NCBI GenBank assembly: GCA_037893245.1
Contig: JBAIAA010000110.1
Location: 1,364,001 to 1,428,000, forward strand
Source: Crossaster papposus
Lineage: Eukaryota; Echinodermata; Asteroidea; Velatida; Solasteridae
Reading direction: 5' to 3'
Length of the DNA stretch: 64,000 nt
Position 1 is the stretch's first letter. Each line of letters opens with the position of its first letter. Under the pieces are notes generated by a model. That model saw only the letters and a list, made by a program, of their open reading frames with translations. It searched no databases and had not been told where the DNA came from. Below are positions 12,101 to 27,100 of the stretch, piece after piece. A program made the translations under genes and the position numbers.

Positions 12101-15100
12101 AATGCGAATAGATGTACATGTACAAGTACAGGGACAGCAAATTGTCCCCATAACTCGGTTCCTTATTTGCCTAACAAATGAAACCTACCGCTAACCACAT
12201 AATGCAGTTGCTGCTTGGGCATTTCCTCCCACACACAAAAACAAAATCTGAATTTGCAGTGACTGAAGTTGCAAGTGTCCAAAGCCTACTTGAGCAATAT
12301 TGACACAAACAAGGAGCATGTCAAAACAAATTCACGGCCTACTAGGAAAAAAGAGCTTTCACTTCAAAATGTCATTTCCACGCCTGACAAATAAAATATA
12401 GCCATTGCATTACTAATAGCTTTTGCAAAGTATTAGAGAAATTTCATGTGTAGTGACATGCGCATTTATGCACCGGCACGTCTGTATCCCCCCCCCCCCT
12501 CGATAAATAAAATAAACTCGATAAATAAAATAAACTGGCCGTCAAAAATGAGACAAAAACGTTGAATAACTTGTAGCCTGCTGAAACAAGAGTGCCTAGG
12601 GTAGGTAAGCAATTGAGTGTTGACCGGCGGGCACCGGCCGAGACACGAATGTTTTCTCTTGTAGAGGAGTCCGTCGAGGGTCTGCAGACGAGGAGAGAAT
12701 CTCGGTGACGAAGAGAGGAAACTGTAATAGAACTGCATGGCTACAGTTTTAGGATATCTTTTTTTAACAAAACATCTTGTAAACACTTGCATTATTGTGG
12801 AAAGCACCTGATGTTTTCAGGAATACGGAGTTTCATCTTTTGTACAAAATTGGAGCAACTTATTTGTGATCTACCGGTACATGTGAAGAGTTTAAGAGCA
12901 GAAGCCGCTAAACGCCACTTCCATGAAAACGCCACTTCCAGGTGCCCAAGGCACTGTACCTCGCGAGCTTGAAAAAACCTTTAGAGAGAAGACAATGAGA
13001 AGAAGGTACAGTTTTAGAGGTGGGAGGAAAACTCCAGAAGAATATCCTGGGGAAAACCCAGGGAGTCGGGCGGGGACTGAAAACCCAATCCACATATTGG
13101 CCCAGGTGGGATTCGAACCCGGATCATAGTGGTGGAAGGCGAGGAAAGAACCGCTACGCCAACCTGACTTTCAATGATATCACATGCAAGCTCTCAGTGC
13201 CTAGTATCATATAATCCAATTTGTTTTGCTGGCATTTAGCGGCTTTTGAGCCTGAACTCCTATGTGCATAGACATACCTGTGCATTTACGTATACATGTA
13301 CCAGTACTTTCTCAGCATTGCACAGAGTGTTGTCATAAGGTTAAAACCCCAAAAGATGTAATTAACAGTGCATGCATGCTAAGGTGCAGCACGGTATTGC
13401 CAAGCAGCCTGGCATTAGAGACGCTCAATTTCCTTGAAAGCCAGAGTGACGGTGGCGCGTAAGGCCAAGGCATATTATCGTACAAAACAAATGTACAATG
13501 TATCACGAGGGTGAGATGGGAATGCGGTATTTTGTCAATCCAGCGGCGCCTAAAAACGACCTGAGAAGTTCCCCCGTACGTCTTAATGATGTAAACTGAT
13601 ACAGGGCAAGAAGGCCTTATGCTTCTAAAGATGAGGAAAATGGCGACGAAGCAAATAACTGGATGGGAAAGTCCGCAGACATCTCTTTGGAGACTTCTCT
13701 TTACAAGTTCTCGTGAACAAAATGGTTAGAAAGTCTAGCACTTTATTCAAAATGCCCCTACTTCCACCACAATTAAATTCCTGCGTTGAGATTTTCACCC
13801 AATATACCCTATATTATAGCCTAACCCAAACACTAAACCTAACCCACATCCTAACGCTAGTTTTGAAGTAATTTGAGTAAAATCCAAGAATCTATTTCGT
13901 GAAATTCCTAGTGGAGATCTGTTCATCTATAGAAATTACTTGCGGAGACCCTTTGACACCCATTGTCCCCATTGTGTTCAGGTCTCTACAGGGTACTGAA
14001 TCTAGAAACGGGATCGCACTGAGATACACTGCCAGCTTTTTGTAGGCTCTGGCCGTCCAGTTTGTCGGTGTCGCATTACATAATATCAGATCAGGTCTCC
14101 AAAGGGTAATTTCTATAGATAAGTACCGGTAGGTCTCCATTAGAAATTTCACGAATTAAATTTTAGAATTTTACTTAAATTACTCAAAAAATAGTGTTAG
14201 GCTGTGGGTTAGGGTTGGTGTTTGGGTTAGGGTATAATTGGGTCAAAATTTCAACCCAGGAAAATAATTGTGGTTAAAATGGGAGCATCTTGAACTTTCT
14301 AACTATTTTGTACACGAGAACAAAGCCATGTCTCCACAGTGATACAAAAATGGGAATACATCTACATGTACATGTACATACAGGGACAGCAAATTGTCCC
14401 AATAACTCGGTTCCTTATTGCCTATCAAATGCAACCTACATGTAACCCCATAACGCAGTGGCTGCCTTGTTCATTTCCTCCCACAAGAAAAAAACTCTGG
14501 ATTTGCAGTGACTGAAGTTGCAAGTGTCCAAAGCCTACTTGAGCAATATTGACACAAACAGGAGCATGTCAAAACAAATTCATGGCCTACTAGAAAAAAA
14601 GAGCTTTCACTTCAAAATGTCATTTTCACGCACGACAAATAAAATATAGCCATTGCATTACTAATAGCTTTTGCAAAGTATTAGAAAAATTTCATGTGCA
14701 GTGACATGTATGCGCATTTATGCACCCGCACGTCTGTACCCCCCCCCCCCCCCCCCCCCACCCCCCTCAATAAATAAAATAAACTGGCCGTCAAAAATGA
14801 GACAAAAACGTTGAATAACTTGTAGCCTGCTGAAACAAGAGTGCCTAGGGTAGGTAAGCAATTGAGTGTTGACCGGCGGGCACCGGCCGAGACACGAATG
14901 TTTTCTCTTGTAGAGGAGTCCGTCGAGGGTCTGCAGACGAGGAGAGAATCTCGGGGACGAAGAGAGGAAACTGTAATAGAGCTGCATGGCTACAGTTTCA
15001 GGATATCTTTTTTTTAACAAAACATCTTTTAAACACTTGCATTATTGTGGAAAGCACCTGATGTTTTCAGGAATACGGAGTTTCATCCTTTGTACAAAAT

Positions 15101-18100
15101 TGGAGCAACTTATTTGTGATCTACCGGTACATGTGAAGAGTTTAAGAGCAGAAGCCGCTAAACGCCACTTCCATGAAAACGCCACTTCCAGGTGCCCAAG
15201 GCACTGTACCTCGCGAGCTTGAAAAAACCTTTAGAGAGAAGACAATGAGAAGAAGGTACAGTTTTAGAGGTGGGAGGAAAACTCCAGAAGAATATCCTGG
15301 GGAAAACCCAGGGAGTCGGGCGGGGACTGAAAACCCAATCCACATATTGGCCCAGGTGGGATTCGAACCCGGATCATAGTGGTGGAAGGCGAGGAAAGAA
15401 CCGCTACGCCAACCTGACTTTCAATGATATCACATGCAAGCTCTCAGTGCCTAGTATCATATAATCCAATTTGTTTTGCTGGCATTTAGCGGCTTTTGAG
15501 CCTGAACTCCTATGTGCATAGACATACCTGTGCATTTACGTATACATGTACCAGTACTTTCTCAGCATTGCACAGAGTGTTGTCATAAGGTTAAAACCCC
15601 AAAAGATGTAATTAACAGTGCATGCATGCTAAGGTGCAGCACGGTATTGCCAAGCAGCCTGGCATTAGAGACGCTCAATTTCCTTGAAAGCCAGAGTGAC
15701 GGTGGCGCGTAAGGCCAAGGCATATTATCGTACAAAACAAATGTACAATGTATCACGAGGGTGAGATGGGAATGCGGTATTTTGTCAATCCAGCGGCGCC
15801 TAAAAACGACCTGAGAAGTTCCCCCGTACGTCTTAATGATGTAAACTGATACAGGGCAAGAAGGCCTTATGCTTCTAAAGATGAGGAAAATGGCGACGAA
15901 GCAAATAACTGGATGGGAAAGTCCGCAGACATCTCTTTGGAGACTTCTCTTTACAAGTTCTCGTGAACAAAATGGTTAGAAAGTCTAGCACTTTATTCAA
16001 AATGCCCCTACTTCCACCACAATTAAATTCCTGCGTTGAGATTTTCACCCAATATACCCTATATTATAGCCTAACCCAAACACTAAACCTAACCCACATC
16101 CTAACGCTAGTTTTGAAGTAATTTGAGTAAAATCCAAGAATCTATTTCGTGAAATTCCTAGTGGAGATCTGTTCATCTATAGAAATTACTTGCGGAGACC
16201 CTTTGACACCCATTGTCCCCATTGTGTTCAGGTCTCTACAGGGTACTGAATCTAGAAACGGGATCGCACTGAGATACACTGCCAGCTTTTTGTAGGCTCT
16301 GGCCGTCCAGTTTGTCGGTGTCGCATTACATAATATCAGATCAGCGCGTAATTTCCTACGACTTGGGTTACTTTAAAGGGCGAGAGATGTTTTCGGTCGA
16401 CCGGACAACCGGACAAGCTCTCTGAGAGTATTTAGTTTTATAAAGTGTGCAGTGCATTATCCTAAAATAGGTGTATTGCCATTGCCAGCATTGTTTTTGG
16501 CAAGTACGCAAGGAGTATTTTTAGTCAATTTGACAAAAAAAGAAAAGCTTAATGCCGTTAAAGCCCGACTCACTAAGGTTAGAAAGACTACATCTTAAAA
16601 AAAAAAAGTTAAATATGGCAAGTTTATAAAGGCCGATTCTTAAGAGTTATACATTTGCCAGTGATTTTGCCAGTTTAAAAAAAAAAAATACAAAAATTTA
16701 ATGAAAAAAGAAGTGAACGAGTGATGTCTTTATATTGTCATGGCAACATGACACCCCGGCAACGTGACACCCGACAACGTTTGTCCATGTTGCCAGCTGC
16801 AAACCGCTCTGGCCTATTTTTATTTTATTTTTTTCTGCCTGCCGTCTTTTATTTCTTGAAGGGAAAGAGCGCGATATTTTGATACACAGTTTGAGAAGGA
16901 ATCCAGGATTCGTTATAACACACTCGTCCCCAGGGCTATTTAGCACATAAAGTGCCACCTGGATGCCAGCACACAGGAAATGGGGTCTAACTTCTCTTGG
17001 CAGCTGCTCTGCAATAAATTGGAGAGGATTGGGTGTTTATTAAGAATTCTATGTCATCAAATTAAGAAAAGAAGAATGCACAAGCAAATTGAAAGTCTCT
17101 TACGAAAGTAGGAACAATTTATATGAGTCTACATTTAAAACAAAATATTATGGCCATGAGACATAAGACAGGGTACAGTACCAAAAATGCATCTTTAAAC
17201 TCAAAATTAATATTAATGGACGCTAAATCCTAATGTTTATCACTAACCCCAACTTCACCCAATACTACAAAATACTACGTGAGTAAACTGCAGTATGCAG
17301 TACTCTTACTACACTGGTCAGCCTATGATAATTGAGTAGAATTTTGTAGTACCGTGTACTGTACCCCCCTCAATTGAATGCCAAGGACGTTAGCGTTAAT
17401 CCCCCAAATGTTATCCCATCCATATTAGGTTAAATTTGTGAAAAGAAATGAGCATTAAATGTTCAGAAATGGAAATTTTATCCAAAATTGGTGAGTAATT
17501 TAACACAAACTGCAAGAAAGATTTCACACTGTGTTGTAACCAGAATGAATCATTCAAGACTAATCTTGCCAAGTGCTTTGACGTTACACACAGAGCAGCG
17601 AATACTGTCGCCGCAGCGTTCGATGAGCAATATTCTATTTGTCATGACAGAATCAGCTGAGGCTCATCATCATCGTCATCATTGGTCCGGGCTCGGAGGC
17701 TCGATTATTGATTAAAGCCAATCAAACTCGGCGAACATCAACCGGGGCTAGAAAAACCAATCCTGCATCCCGGGCATAGATTGCGGCAGATTCGTCCTCA
17801 TGCATCAATCTAGTTCTTTTTTTCTTTCTTTTTTCTATTTACTTCTTCTTTAATTTCTTTTTTTTCATTTCATTCCTGCTCCTCTACTCTTATTGAAATC
17901 ACCTCGAAGTCCATATCAATTGCCTAAGATTGTACGAACGGTACACGAGCCGGGTACGTACATAGACGTGTGGGAGGAAATGTGTGTTTTGGAATTAGTT
18001 TTTCGGAGGAGAAATTCGAGCAAGTAAATAAGTGCTGTTTGGGCACCATCTATAACAAACTGTTAGTTATTAAGGCCGTGGAGGGTCGGTTACCAGTGCA

Positions 18101-21100
18101 TTTGTAAGGACTGTTGACCAATTATCAGATTTCTTTGTCTGTTACGTACATGTTGCATAATTTAGCCAATAAAAATAAATGAATAAGATTAATACTGCTG
18201 CAAACTGCTTACTGGCTGGAATGACCTGAAATATACAAATCAAATAAGTTAAGAGGGCCTAATATTTCGATCTTAACAAGATCTTCTTCAGAGACTAAAT
18301 GGCTGTGTACAAGAAACAAACATATATAGGGCAACATGCAGCATAAAAATAAATACATGTACTACATACTGTACGTACAGGTATATATGTACATGTACAT
18401 GCAAATAAAAAATTGTTTATCTACAAAAAAAATCAGACACATTCTCTATCTAGATTGTTTGCGCTGCATAGCCATCTCAGAGATACCGTAGGTCCTTTTG
18501 TTACACATGTCTACACATGAGTAGACCTCTTATGCGTTTATTGTTATTAAATTTACATAACAAAACACACCTCCAAGATGGCCACTAAATGCAATCAATC
18601 TGTCTCCAATAACAAGTTCACTTTTACAAGACCGAAGATTTTTTTAAAAGTTTTTAAGAGAAAATTGTGTGTGTGTTGTTTGTGATGTGCATCTCAAAAA
18701 ATGGCATTTCAAATAATTTCTTAGTAGAATTTAAAGACAATTTTGTATATTTGTGACCTGTTCCAAAGAAACCCGGACAAAGTCGACTTTTTAGTTTTTC
18801 AGATTTTCCTTTTTTCAAATTCTCTAGGTTCTCAGCTTTAAAATGATGTATCATTACATATGTACCCCCACCCTATCTTCCCTGGGGTCTGGATTTAGTG
18901 ATAAAACCCTGACAACCTAATTATGAGATAAACAGCTTTGAAGTTCAGAAAAGTGTATTATATTCTATACACAAATGTTTCACAAAATTGACAAAAAAAC
19001 ACACTTCTGGTAGACGGATTTTGTTCAAATTTGAGGAGATTGTAGATTAATAGTGAGTGACTTGGGAAAACCTAAAACCTCAAAATGGTAAAATCCATCC
19101 CGAAATGACTTCAGGAGTACATTGTGACAAAACACATTGTGCGACTTTGTCCGGGTTTTGTTGGAACAGGTCACATTTGGTAACCAGATCAAATGTCTGT
19201 GTTGTCACTAAATATCGGTACTGATATCGTCTCTTTAAAAACCAAACCATTTGTTCCGTTAAATAAGCGTTGATGCGCCGAGACTTCCGTGAAAATTCAA
19301 GATCCCCTTACAGAATAATAAATACCTGAGGCCGGACGGAATGTTTAATAACTCTGCTCGGATCGCGAGGATCGGGACTTCTTTTTTGAGTTTTAGATGG
19401 GAAGGATTATCGATGTTTGTTTGCGGCCGGGCGCGAGGGTGTTTCTGCAATTGATCTCGTCCCTTAGACTAGTTTTAAAGGTAATGAAAATAAGATGGCA
19501 CGAAAGGGTTTCCGTGGGTGAGTGGCAAAGTGCACGTATCAGTGCAAGCAACGATAATATTGTTGTAACCCTAAGCTAGTTGAATTAATTTTATTTTCAA
19601 TGAATATGTGACCTGTCACCACAATATGAGAGTAAAGTCGGAAAAATTGAAAATTGAGATATTGGTATTTTCAATTTCTTGAGAAAGAGAGCTTTCCAAT
19701 GGTATATAACACTTGGGGGTTTTGCGATAAATACATTTTACAGCGCTCCAGAAAGTCACGGGTTTCACAAAACGTGTTTGAGTAAACTTACTTATAAACA
19801 TCCTAAACAAAATACACACAAGATTGCCAAACAGGACAAGTAAGGTTCGGTTGAGCATAGCCACGGCTATGTTCTAATCATTATTTCTTTTTGAAACTTC
19901 CCACACATACAAACGATTGTTTAATCAACATAATATCAAAATTTCGAAAACGTGGGACAGTTAGGAAGACCTAATTTGCATATTTAATTACCGTGTTAAT
20001 TAGACCACTGATGGACTTTAATCCAAACACTAACTACGCAAACACTACTCAAAATCACGTAATTTAAGAGGTTTTTGATCATCTGATTGCACCCAAAAAA
20101 TAGGAATATGTAGAGGAGGACTTAGGCTTTCCAAATTACGCAAAATCTTAAATTGACCACCCCTTCTTATTTTGACTTTGGATGACCATATCTCCAAATC
20201 ACATTGTGCGACTTTACTCACATTTTGTGGTGACAGGTCACATATGCTGTACTTGGATGATTGGTAGTGCTGGGTGAGTAACTCGATTATGTCATTACTC
20301 GTGATTAGTTTGGACTACTCGTTAAACTACTCGTATTTTTTCAACTAATTGAGTACTCGTGCCAGCCCGAGTTGTAATAATTACTCACGAGTAGTGATTG
20401 TTAGCGAGCATTGATTGTTCATGAGTACAGGCGGACGTTGCAACACGGTGGGATTATTAACTTATTATGACAATTACGATGGTTTTACGATATGATAACG
20501 ATCTTTATTTTAAAACTTCAGAGAGGTCAGTTAAATGATATTTACTATAAAATACACCCCCCCCCCCCCCCAAGAAAAAAAAATCATCCCATTTCTGATA
20601 ATTCAAGCAATTACCAATGGTGTTTCCTATGGTACCTTTAAACCACCCTCTGAAAAAAATACAAACAGAATTTAAATTGTTTTTTATTTTGTGTTTTTTA
20701 TTAAAAATAATTTTCTTTTAAATATCTTTTTTGGTTTGTCATTCCTTTTTCTTTTTGTTATCTCGTCGTTTGACACAGTGCGGACGTCATTGTTATCTGT
20801 GCTGTGAATTACTCTCATTATTTTTTGGGGTGATTGACAGAACTTGTTTATATGCACAGATACATGTGTAGGATTGGAGTAGATACCATATTTACAGTAT
20901 GCAGAATAGGATATGTCAGATTTGTTATTCTTTACATTTAAAGGTAGGATACACCATTTGCAGATATCAAAAATATTTACTACTCATTTGAAAGTAAATG
21001 TTGATTCTAGGCATCCAGCAAAATGATTGCGCTAGATATCCTGTAATTATTCCGAAAAATATAATTTTTTAATGAAAACTTTGCAATCGCCAGACGGCGA

Positions 21101-24100
21101 TCGCGAAAAAACAAAGATACATGTAACATAAGAATAACTGCTCGACGCCGGTTGAAAAAAATCCGCTGTTTTTCGTGCTTTTCTCGGCATCCATGATTGT
21201 AAAACTTCGGACAGCTCAGTTAAACGATATTTACTATAAAATACAATCCCCAAAATCTACTCGTTCATGATAATTCAAGCAATGATCAATGGTGTATCAT
21301 ACCTTTTAAAAAGGAACTTGAGACAAGAAGCGATTGAATAACAGAAGTCACACGGCTGTGAAAAAATAATCATGAAACTGACCGGACTTTGCTTGTATAA
21401 ACATCTTAAGAGAGTTTGTTTTTAATACAACCCCACTATTTGGCATCTTCTCGCCAAAGCACTTAAAAATCTAAACCTTCTGCGCTCAATATCACCTACA
21501 TGTATCGTGCTTTTCAATTATGGATGAGAAAGCACACCAAGCGTTTACGTCGCGTGTAAAGTGATAGTTTTTGTAATTGTTTTTTTCTTTAAAATTCTCG
21601 CTGAGTGGACAACCAAAGGAATGTATTTATTATTTTTATTTTTGTTGCATCTTACCACGAGAGCACTTGACTTGCGCTCACTTCGGGGATTATTTCATAT
21701 TGTGAATATTACATCATTAATTTTGTTTTTAATAATACAATAATAAAGTTAGTTTTTTGTTTTTGTTTTTTTTGTTTTGTTCTTATTTTATTTATACAAA
21801 AAATAACCCAACCATATAAGATTCTACATTTTTGCACTGCTTTCAAATCTCACAAGATTATTTTTCAATTCAGTCTTTTGCTACTAGGAAACACAATTGA
21901 AATTTTTTGTTTTATTCCAAGAAGTGCACACTACCGTACATTTCTGTAGGTGGCCTTTTTCATCTGGACGTCTTAAGCTACGATATTACACCGCCGATCT
22001 CTCTTAAATGAAATAAGCTTGTTAGGGAGTCGATCCAGCACCCAAGTCAAAAGACCACCGGGGGTTCAATAACAGTGCCAACAACTGCTGCTCCGAGCGA
22101 AGGAAACTGACCCTCTGAAAGGCAGTAGGGGGGGGGGTGCACATCGGTGATTGTAGTCCCACCAACAGGATAACTGCTGCACAATTTAGGAAATGGAGGA
22201 AAGGATATTAAAAAATGGGCCTCGAGAAGTAAACAGGAATAAAAATCTCGGGGAAATAATTGTAACTTGGGTAAAAAGCCTACAGCACTGGTGCTATAAA
22301 ATTCAAGGAGGTGAAATACAATGTACGTATTTATTTTTATTAGGCCTCAGTTAAAAATATTGTATTAGTTCTGACAGAAGCTACATCGTAATTGCTACTT
22401 CAACCTGTTTTAGTAAATTTAAAGCAAAGTCTTTGTAAAATTAACATACAGGTACATGTACATGTTGTATGTAATTTAACAATTTATAATTGCTACTTTA
22501 ACCCGTTTTAGTAAATTTTAAGCAAAGTCTTTGTAAAACTAACATACATGTTACATGTACATGTACATGTAATTTGACATTTCATAACTGCTACTTTCAT
22601 CTGTTTTAGTAAATTTAAAGCAAAATATTTGTCAAATTAACATACTGGTACATGTACCGTAATTTGACAATTTTTAATTGCTACTTCAACCTGTTTTAGT
22701 GAATTTAAAGCAAGTCTGTGTATAAGTAAAATTTGGAGGAAAGGTGCACAAAGTACGGTCTATACTAAATGGGAATGCAAACTTGAATTGACATCAGAAA
22801 GCAATTAAGCTGTGGAATTTGCCAGAGTTGAAATGTGTACACCTTTTTGCGAATTTGTACGGTAGCACAAAAACTTTCCCTGATGCACACAATTGCATTT
22901 CTGTTCTCTTTTGTGTCGACCTCGTGTTCTTTCTGGAGGCACTGGGTTGAAACACTAAAAACACTTACATGTACAGGACATTAAACACTAATTAGTCAAT
23001 AAAACAACCATACATTGATTACAAATGGATATATTCAAAACATATGCGAATATATACAAAGTAAAGATTACATGTACGGTACCAGGGGTAGTTTCACTTT
23101 ATTGAACATAATGCATAAATGTACTGGTACATTATATGGCAATGCATGCAAACTACATGTATTCTAGTAGCTAGTAAATAAAGCTTTGAAAATCCAGGGG
23201 GGGGATCCCAATAATTAACTGTTTGCACTTTACTTGCACAGTGCAGGTCATTATATTAACTTCACAAGAAGGATGAAAAGTGGCGTTAATTGTCAATTTC
23301 ACCAACGAGATGCAATAACACTAGCAACAGGAAACCGTATCCTGCAGAATTGCTGCCTCACCATGAGTTGTTTTTCTTCATCATCGTCGTCATTATCACC
23401 ACCCCCCCCCCCCCCCCCCCCTTTCTTTCTTTCTTTCTTTCTTTCTTTCTCGGAGAGACGGAGACTCGTGTGTCAGTTTGGCTCCTTCGTCACTGAGCCC
23501 CAGCCATATGCCCCAATCCCCGTCAATTTAATCTCTTCACGGTTTTCTTTTTAATATCGGGGACAAGGGAGTGCTTGGCGTTTTGGGCCTGCGAGCGTCA
23601 AAATAAACTATCGTTGGTTAAGTAGTTTAACCCTCCGCAGCATACCGTACTCCCATTCGTCATTGGGGGAATGATGGCGATTTGAGGTGTGTTTTTTTTT
23701 GTAAAAGGGCCAGCGCCGCGGCTATCCAGGGGAATCGCTGTTTGCCAATAAAGATGTACCGTATCTTCACCTAGCCCATTGACTTGAGTGCTTCTACAGT
23801 TGCTCGTGGCTTAGTCAAGCGTGCACACTACACGTATTTTTTACTCCATTGCGAATTGGCATGTACATGTACAGAACATTTAACCGTACTTCTGTGCGTG
23901 TAAATGTACTTTGTATGCAGCATTTGGGAGACCTTTCCTTGGTTTTCAAGTGCATGTACCGGTACTCTTCACCATGTGACGGTAATTTGGTCAAGTGGTC
24001 ACTTTGCATTTATTTAGCACAGTTTTAGTTCGGCCAGTGTCGCTGTGGTACAAGTACATGAACACGTATGTACCGGTACGTTGCTCGAAGTCTATCTGCA

Positions 24101-27100
24101 GTAGCAGCAATCCTCGAGCAAAGAACAAGACAAACAAAACCCAACAAATCTCACCAACACAATTTTTTTTGTAAGGAACATTGTGTCAATTATTTGACTT
24201 TTTTTTTTAAATTCGCCTTTCCCAAAATCTTCCGGTGCTCATAAAATACATAAATTAAAATACATAAATTAAAATACATAAAACAAAATACATAAAACAA
24301 GGAATTGATTCCTCAGATTTTTGTCTGAAATCTGACTTTTTGTGAACTCGGAGAAAGACATTATTAGCGTAGCGGTAGAAAGAATTATAATATGACCTAT
24401 CGAGATGAGTTCAATGAGTTTTTTGCTTATTTGCTCTGTGTGACCTAGCCCTACTTCACTGTGTGTACTGTAGCTATTATTTCGGCCTGTACACCCAAGG
24501 CAGTTTATAGATCTGATTTGGAGCGCGCCCAGTATCCTCTTGTGCCCATGGGACATTAGGGGGTCTATAAAATTAGCATCACCATGTTGTTGACTTGGAA
24601 AGGGGGGGGGGGGGGGGGGGGGGTGGGGAATGACCGTGTAAAAGGCCAGCTAAAATAGAAAATCTTAAGTATTTAAACCAACATTGATATTTAATCTGGC
24701 AGCTCAGCGATTTGACATGTTTAAAATTTGTTGAAAAATTGCTTTGGAACTTGCAGCAAAGTTTAATATAGATTTTTTGTTTGGAACAAAACAACAATAA
24801 TTAAGAAAGGGATTACGAGAGACAAATTATTGGAAAGTTCCTCCAATTTTTTTTTGATGATTTGCCTACTCATACATGTTGTGTCTGTCCATTGAGTTAT
24901 AGATTGTCACACACACGCGAACAAAATGTGGACGAGTGGTGAAAACTTGACATTTCGAAGAGCATAAATCATTTCATAACTGTTACCCTGAGCCTTATTT
25001 TACATGGAACCTCCTGCACCCGACATAATCCAACAGCCGTTGGAAATTGGAAGACGTTAAATCCAACAAATTTCAACGGGTAGGACTGACAGCTGTGTGG
25101 ATCTGTCGTGTGATCTTGTTGGGTTTTGAATGGAATATTTTCTTTGTCAGTAATGTTCCCGGACCCTACAAAATTCGTAATATCCATGTACATGTAGCAC
25201 ACCCTGATATTTCTGGTCTCGCTCACTGCGAGAAACGGTCGCCGACAGATATTTCTTGCCTTGCTCGTGACGCTTTAATCCGTCATCCGTTCTGAATTCC
25301 AGAAAAAAGCTTTGCATGTATACACCGCATCCGACGCGACCTAGTTAACAAAAAACATCTCTGGTGACTTTGCATGGTGATCTCATATCATTCAGTTTCC
25401 CATTCGTTTTCAACCAAAGAAATCTCATAAGAGGACCACGTCACAACTTATCAACAATGGGTGATCTCATATCATTCAGTTTCCCATTTGTTCTCAACCA
25501 AAGAAATCTATTAAGTGTAGGAGGATCACCACGTCACAACCCATCAACAATTACATCACTTCTCTTGTTCCACTCTCTCTTGTACATGTACTAAAAAAAA
25601 AATTTTGACTACCCGTCCAGACCGATCGGTGTAGCAAACTGTTGTCGTGATGGATGGTTTTGGAAAGTGCAAGATAATCAGTCTGACACAGCCAAAGCAT
25701 TTTCTTGACCCTGCCTCCTTTTGGTTGTACCGGTATTGATTCCCCAGGAGCTTACATGTTAAGCCATACATACCCGTACATTTTGTTTGTGCCATTTGTT
25801 ATCCTATATTTTTCCCATGCTACACGATCTACAATGTTCTTCTTTTACAAGCTTTTCAATCAGCCAGCTTACGACTTACGAGACATCTCACGATAGAATA
25901 CAAATAATGAGGGTTTATGAGTGCGATGGTAAGAATATTTTCATGAGGTAAAAGATAGCATGTTCTATTTCACGAGGTGAAGCCGATAGAACATACTTGT
26001 CACTTCATGCAATTTATTCTTTCCATTGCATGAATGCGGAACATTCATTATTTGTTTTGGTAATTTGTAAAGTGGTGCGTGTACATGTACATCAATGTAA
26101 GAAACATGTACCGTAGTAACACTAATACCTGTCCAAGTCCACAAACCGTAACCTCTTCCCGCATCCTGTGGACGTCAATGTTTGGAGGTCCACAGTGCGT
26201 ATGAAATACCAACTCGCACTGCCTACATGTACTTACTAGTACATACCCTTCTTCGTTTTTTTTATATTTAAATGTTTCCAACATAAAGGAATTGTCCATT
26301 ATTTTCAAAAGAACGCGTACCCTTTTATATCCTCTCTCTGAAAGAGTACTTAAAAAAAATGTGGATTTTCCAAGATACATGTGCATGTATTGCTGCGATT
26401 ATTTATTAGCATCTTGAAGATCATATATCAGTAGCAATTTCACATGAGACACTCGGCTTACGCGCACCTGTTCTGCAATACATAACAACAGAAGTGGTAC
26501 ATACATATATCTCCACAAGGGCTGAATGGCACATCTTTGGAAACCCACACTTGTTATGATGCACTCTCCTTCAGATCAATCAATCGTAATTAACTTTCCC
26601 ATCCCAACCTTTGATCATAATATACTTTCCCTCTACCTGTCTAAACAATTTTCTTTAATTCCGCAACCCCCCAAACAAATCAAGCCTGTATGCCAATGTA
26701 GAACATTCACCTACCGTATGTTACCTCATTAATCCTAGTCGCAAATAACGAGCTAAGCTTTTAATCACCCCAATTGCTTCACCAGCTGTGTCGATCTCTA
26801 ATTTACAGTTATTTATTTTACAGGACCGGCCATCGTAATTGGTACGACACCCTTTAAACCACTGTCGGGACGTTCGTCTCTGTTTCCTCCCCCCTTTCTC
26901 ACCGAGTCAGATAGCTTTCAATGTTTTATCATCTGAGCCCCGGAACGATTTTGCCATATTAACTCCCACCCCCTTGATGAATATCATTTCAGACATTTTA
27001 GCAAATTGGAGGGAGAGTTGTGGGGTTTTTTTTTGTGTTTTTTTTTAGCGAGAAGGTTCTTAATATTTTTTCATTTCTTACGCAGGCCTAGGGGGAAAGC

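Larger units (their letters stand above)
11819..14094. repeat. Tandem duplication, copy 1 (about 2.28 kb)
   Basis: Starts GTCTCCAAAGGGTAATTTCT and ends CATAATATCAGATCAG, as does copy 2 (14095-16344). The first 650 bp differ from copy 2 by substitutions and indels, but from about 12540 the copies are nearly identical at an offset of exactly 2250 bp. No gene inside. Confidence 0.95.

Noticed and set aside
12466..15379. Repeated short ORFs (MSS/PRPT-type and 68-codon KTPLPGAQG-type) as a duplicated gene
   Set aside because: They coincide with the tRNA-derived SINE body in both tandem copies and are open on both strands; no family match.
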